From the NCBI GenBank assembly GCA_022571535.1, contig JACZXR010000113.1:1-7052 (forward strand): a stretch of 7,052 nucleotides of DNA. Reading direction: 5' to 3'. The stretch is from Deltaproteobacteria bacterium (GTDB lineage: Bacteria > Desulfobacterota > Binatia > UBA9968 > CAXXLF01). The position numbers and the translations under genes were made by a program. Shown piece after piece: positions 6,120 through 7,052 of the stretch; positions within the stretch are counted from its first letter, which is position 1; every line of letters starts with the position of its first letter. The notes beneath the pieces were generated by a model. That model searched no databases. It was not told the origin of the DNA and was given only the letters and a program-made list of their open reading frames with translations.

Positions 6120-6773
6120 TTAGGCAGGTGGCCTTACCTCTTTCACCTTGGCCCGTTCCAACAAGAAGTCCAGTGTCCGCTCAAAGACCATCTGCAAGCG
6201 GAGGTCCTCGCGGGCATCGTCTCGGTGATAGAACTCTCGCAAGGCCACGGCCTTATCTTTGGCGAGGCGGACCATCTCCTCGATTTTTCTACGAAGCTCA
6301 TCGTTCGAGATATCGATCTTTTCCAACGCCGAAATCTTTTCGATCAGAAGCCTCGTCTTAACTTGATGCTGCGCCCGAGGCTCCAACTCCCTGTGCACTT
6401 GCTCGATCGAAGACCTCTCTTCTGGAGAGGTCGAACCGAGGGATCCAGGACGTCCCTGACGCCGCTCCATAAGAGTGCTGATCTGTTGATCCACCATGGC
6501 ACGTGGAATCTCAAAAGAATGCTTCCCAATGAGTTGGGTTAGCAGTTGTTCTTTTAGCTCCCCCTTCTGGATCTCGCGCAGCTCCGCGTCCAGCTGAGCC
6601 TTGACCTTTACCCTTAATTCCTCGAGTGAAGCACAATCGCTGGCGTCCTTGGCAAACTCATCGTCGAGGGACGGGATAACCTTTCTTTTAATTTCCCGAA
6701 CGACCACACGAAACACGACCTCTTTCCCTGCAAGCTCTGGTTGAACTTGGCCATCTGGGTAAGTAATCCTGAA
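6120..6773 (-). CDS. tig: Trigger factor, C-terminal half only (5' end replaced)
   Basis: Trigger factor is the ribosome-bound chaperone that shields nascent chains. Trigger-factor homology covers about 217 residues; complete proteins have roughly 430. It begins at FRITYPDGQVQPELAGKE, matching the last part of the FKBP-like PPIase domain, then IPSLDDEFAKDASD, and continues through the alpha-helical C-terminal chaperone domain to FLLERAKVKEV. The ribosome-binding N-terminal domain (with its GFRxGKxP loop) and most of the PPIase domain are missing. The open frame extends to a GTG at 6794, but the residues before 6773 (FNLASY) come from an unrelated sequence read in another frame, so that start is not credible. 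The missing half is not elsewhere in this window. The position next to clpP agrees with the conserved tig-clpP-clpX order. The truncation is most likely an assembly chimera. Confidence 0.9.
   Translation of the reverse strand, partial: FRITYPDGQVQPELAGKEVVFRVVVREIKRKVIPSLDDEFAKDASDCASLEELRVKVKAQLDAELREIQKGELKEQLLTQLIGKHSFEIPRAMVDQQISTLMERRQGRPGSLGSTSPEERSSIEQVHRELEPRAQHQVKTRLLIEKISALEKIDISNDELRRKIEEMVRLAKDKAVALREFYHRDDAREDLRLQMVFERTLDFLLERAKVKEVRPPA
6749..6773. other. Chimeric junction between a receptor gene and tig
   Basis: Within this stretch two homologies overlap in different frames. Read one way, the coding strand gives FQDYLP, a conserved receptor motif; shifted by one base, it gives FRITYP, conserved in trigger factor. 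Receptor similarity stops after about 6757 and trigger-factor similarity starts by about 6773, so the switch lies inside a shared string of some 10-20 bases. Such short shared sequence is typical of joining errors in assembly or of microhomology-mediated recombination. Confidence 0.8.
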
Positions 6774-7052
6774 ATACGATGCTAAATTGAACACGCTGAT
6801 CAGTTAAACGAGGCACAGCACCAGGTTGAATTACCACAGTATCTGTCGCCAAATCATCAAAGGTATATCCTTTATAAATCTTTTCACCGGCCGCATTGTA
6901 AAGTATCTCATAGGAGTCATTGGTAATGTCTTCCATGGTTTTCATAACACCCAGGCTAGCCCATGATTCAACACCTGGTACAAATTCGCCATTAACCCTA
7001 AATTCAATTCCGGTCGCATAACCTCTGGCGATGTTGTCGGCGTAATATCTGA
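6757..7052 (-). CDS. TonB-dependent outer-membrane receptor, internal/C-terminal fragment (Bacteroidetes type)
   Basis: The frame is open from the right edge (first full codon at 7050) and reads YYADNIARGYATGIEFRVNGEF, split here as two adjoining blocks, then VPGVESWASLGVMKT, GYTFDDLATD, VPRLTDQRVQFSIVFQDYLP. From memory, this pattern (YADN...G...FRVNGEF...SW.SL, then P R-TDQR--F---FQDYLP) is characteristic of late beta-strands in the barrel of Bacteroidetes TonB-dependent receptors with a carboxypeptidase-like regulatory domain. Such proteins import large nutrients through the outer membrane using TonB energy. The substrate cannot be told from this part. After 6757 the frame reads tig sequence in the wrong phase and stops at 6690-6688. 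GC is about 42% over 6781-7020, against 49-62% in three 60-base tig stretches I counted. Plug domain, signal peptide and the final barrel strands are absent. Confidence 0.75.

Noticed and set aside
6774..6794. GTG at 6794 as the true start of a short, complete trigger-factor-like protein
   Set aside because: The six or seven residues before the homology come from the receptor coding sequence read out of frame, and there is no sensible Shine-Dalgarno. A natural C-terminal-only gene starting here is unlikely.
6688..6945. An 85-residue stand-alone protein starting at the ATG at 6945
   Set aside because: The frame is open and homologous to receptor barrel sequence beyond the ATG up to the window edge, and its last 22 residues are tig DNA in the wrong frame. 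It is a chimeric reading frame, not a gene.

Overview
This is a housekeeping segment of a bacterial chromosome, read almost entirely from the minus strand. In transcription order (right to left) it runs: fragment of a foreign TonB-dependent receptor gene | 3' half of tig (trigger factor) - clpP - clpX - lon - HU gene - tRNA-Val(UAC) - tRNA-Asp(GUC) - rplM (L13) - rpsI (S9) - start of argC. The order tig-clpP-clpX-lon-hup is the same as in Escherichia coli. A rplM-rpsI pair leading into argC is an arrangement I associate with Deltaproteobacteria and related lineages such as Desulfobacterota or NC10. The proteins are not gammaproteobacterial in detail, so I suggest a Deltaproteobacteria/NC10-like environmental bacterium, with low certainty below phylum level.

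The window has three working parts. Positions 1706-6773 encode the cytosolic proteostasis machinery: a nascent-chain chaperone, the ClpXP unfoldase-protease and Lon. clpP, clpX and lon are spaced by 11-12 bases and each has a good Shine-Dalgarno sequence. A near-consensus promoter lies between tig and clpP. Positions 1325-1597 encode the nucleoid protein HU, with its own probable promoter just after lon. Positions 1-1219 hold two tRNA genes, two ribosomal protein genes and the beginning of arginine biosynthesis, with argC overlapping the rpsI stop.

The one real anomaly is at the right end. The tig reading frame loses its N-terminal half at about 6749-6773. Upstream of that point, in another frame and at lower GC (about 42% by hand count), is the C-terminal part of a Bacteroidetes-type TonB-dependent outer-membrane receptor. 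The two genes meet inside a short stretch that makes sense in both frames. This looks like a metagenome assembly or amplification chimera, although a real recombination cannot be excluded from sequence alone. I found no CRISPR array, insertion sequence, toxin-antitoxin pair or new defence system. The rest of the window is conserved core genome.
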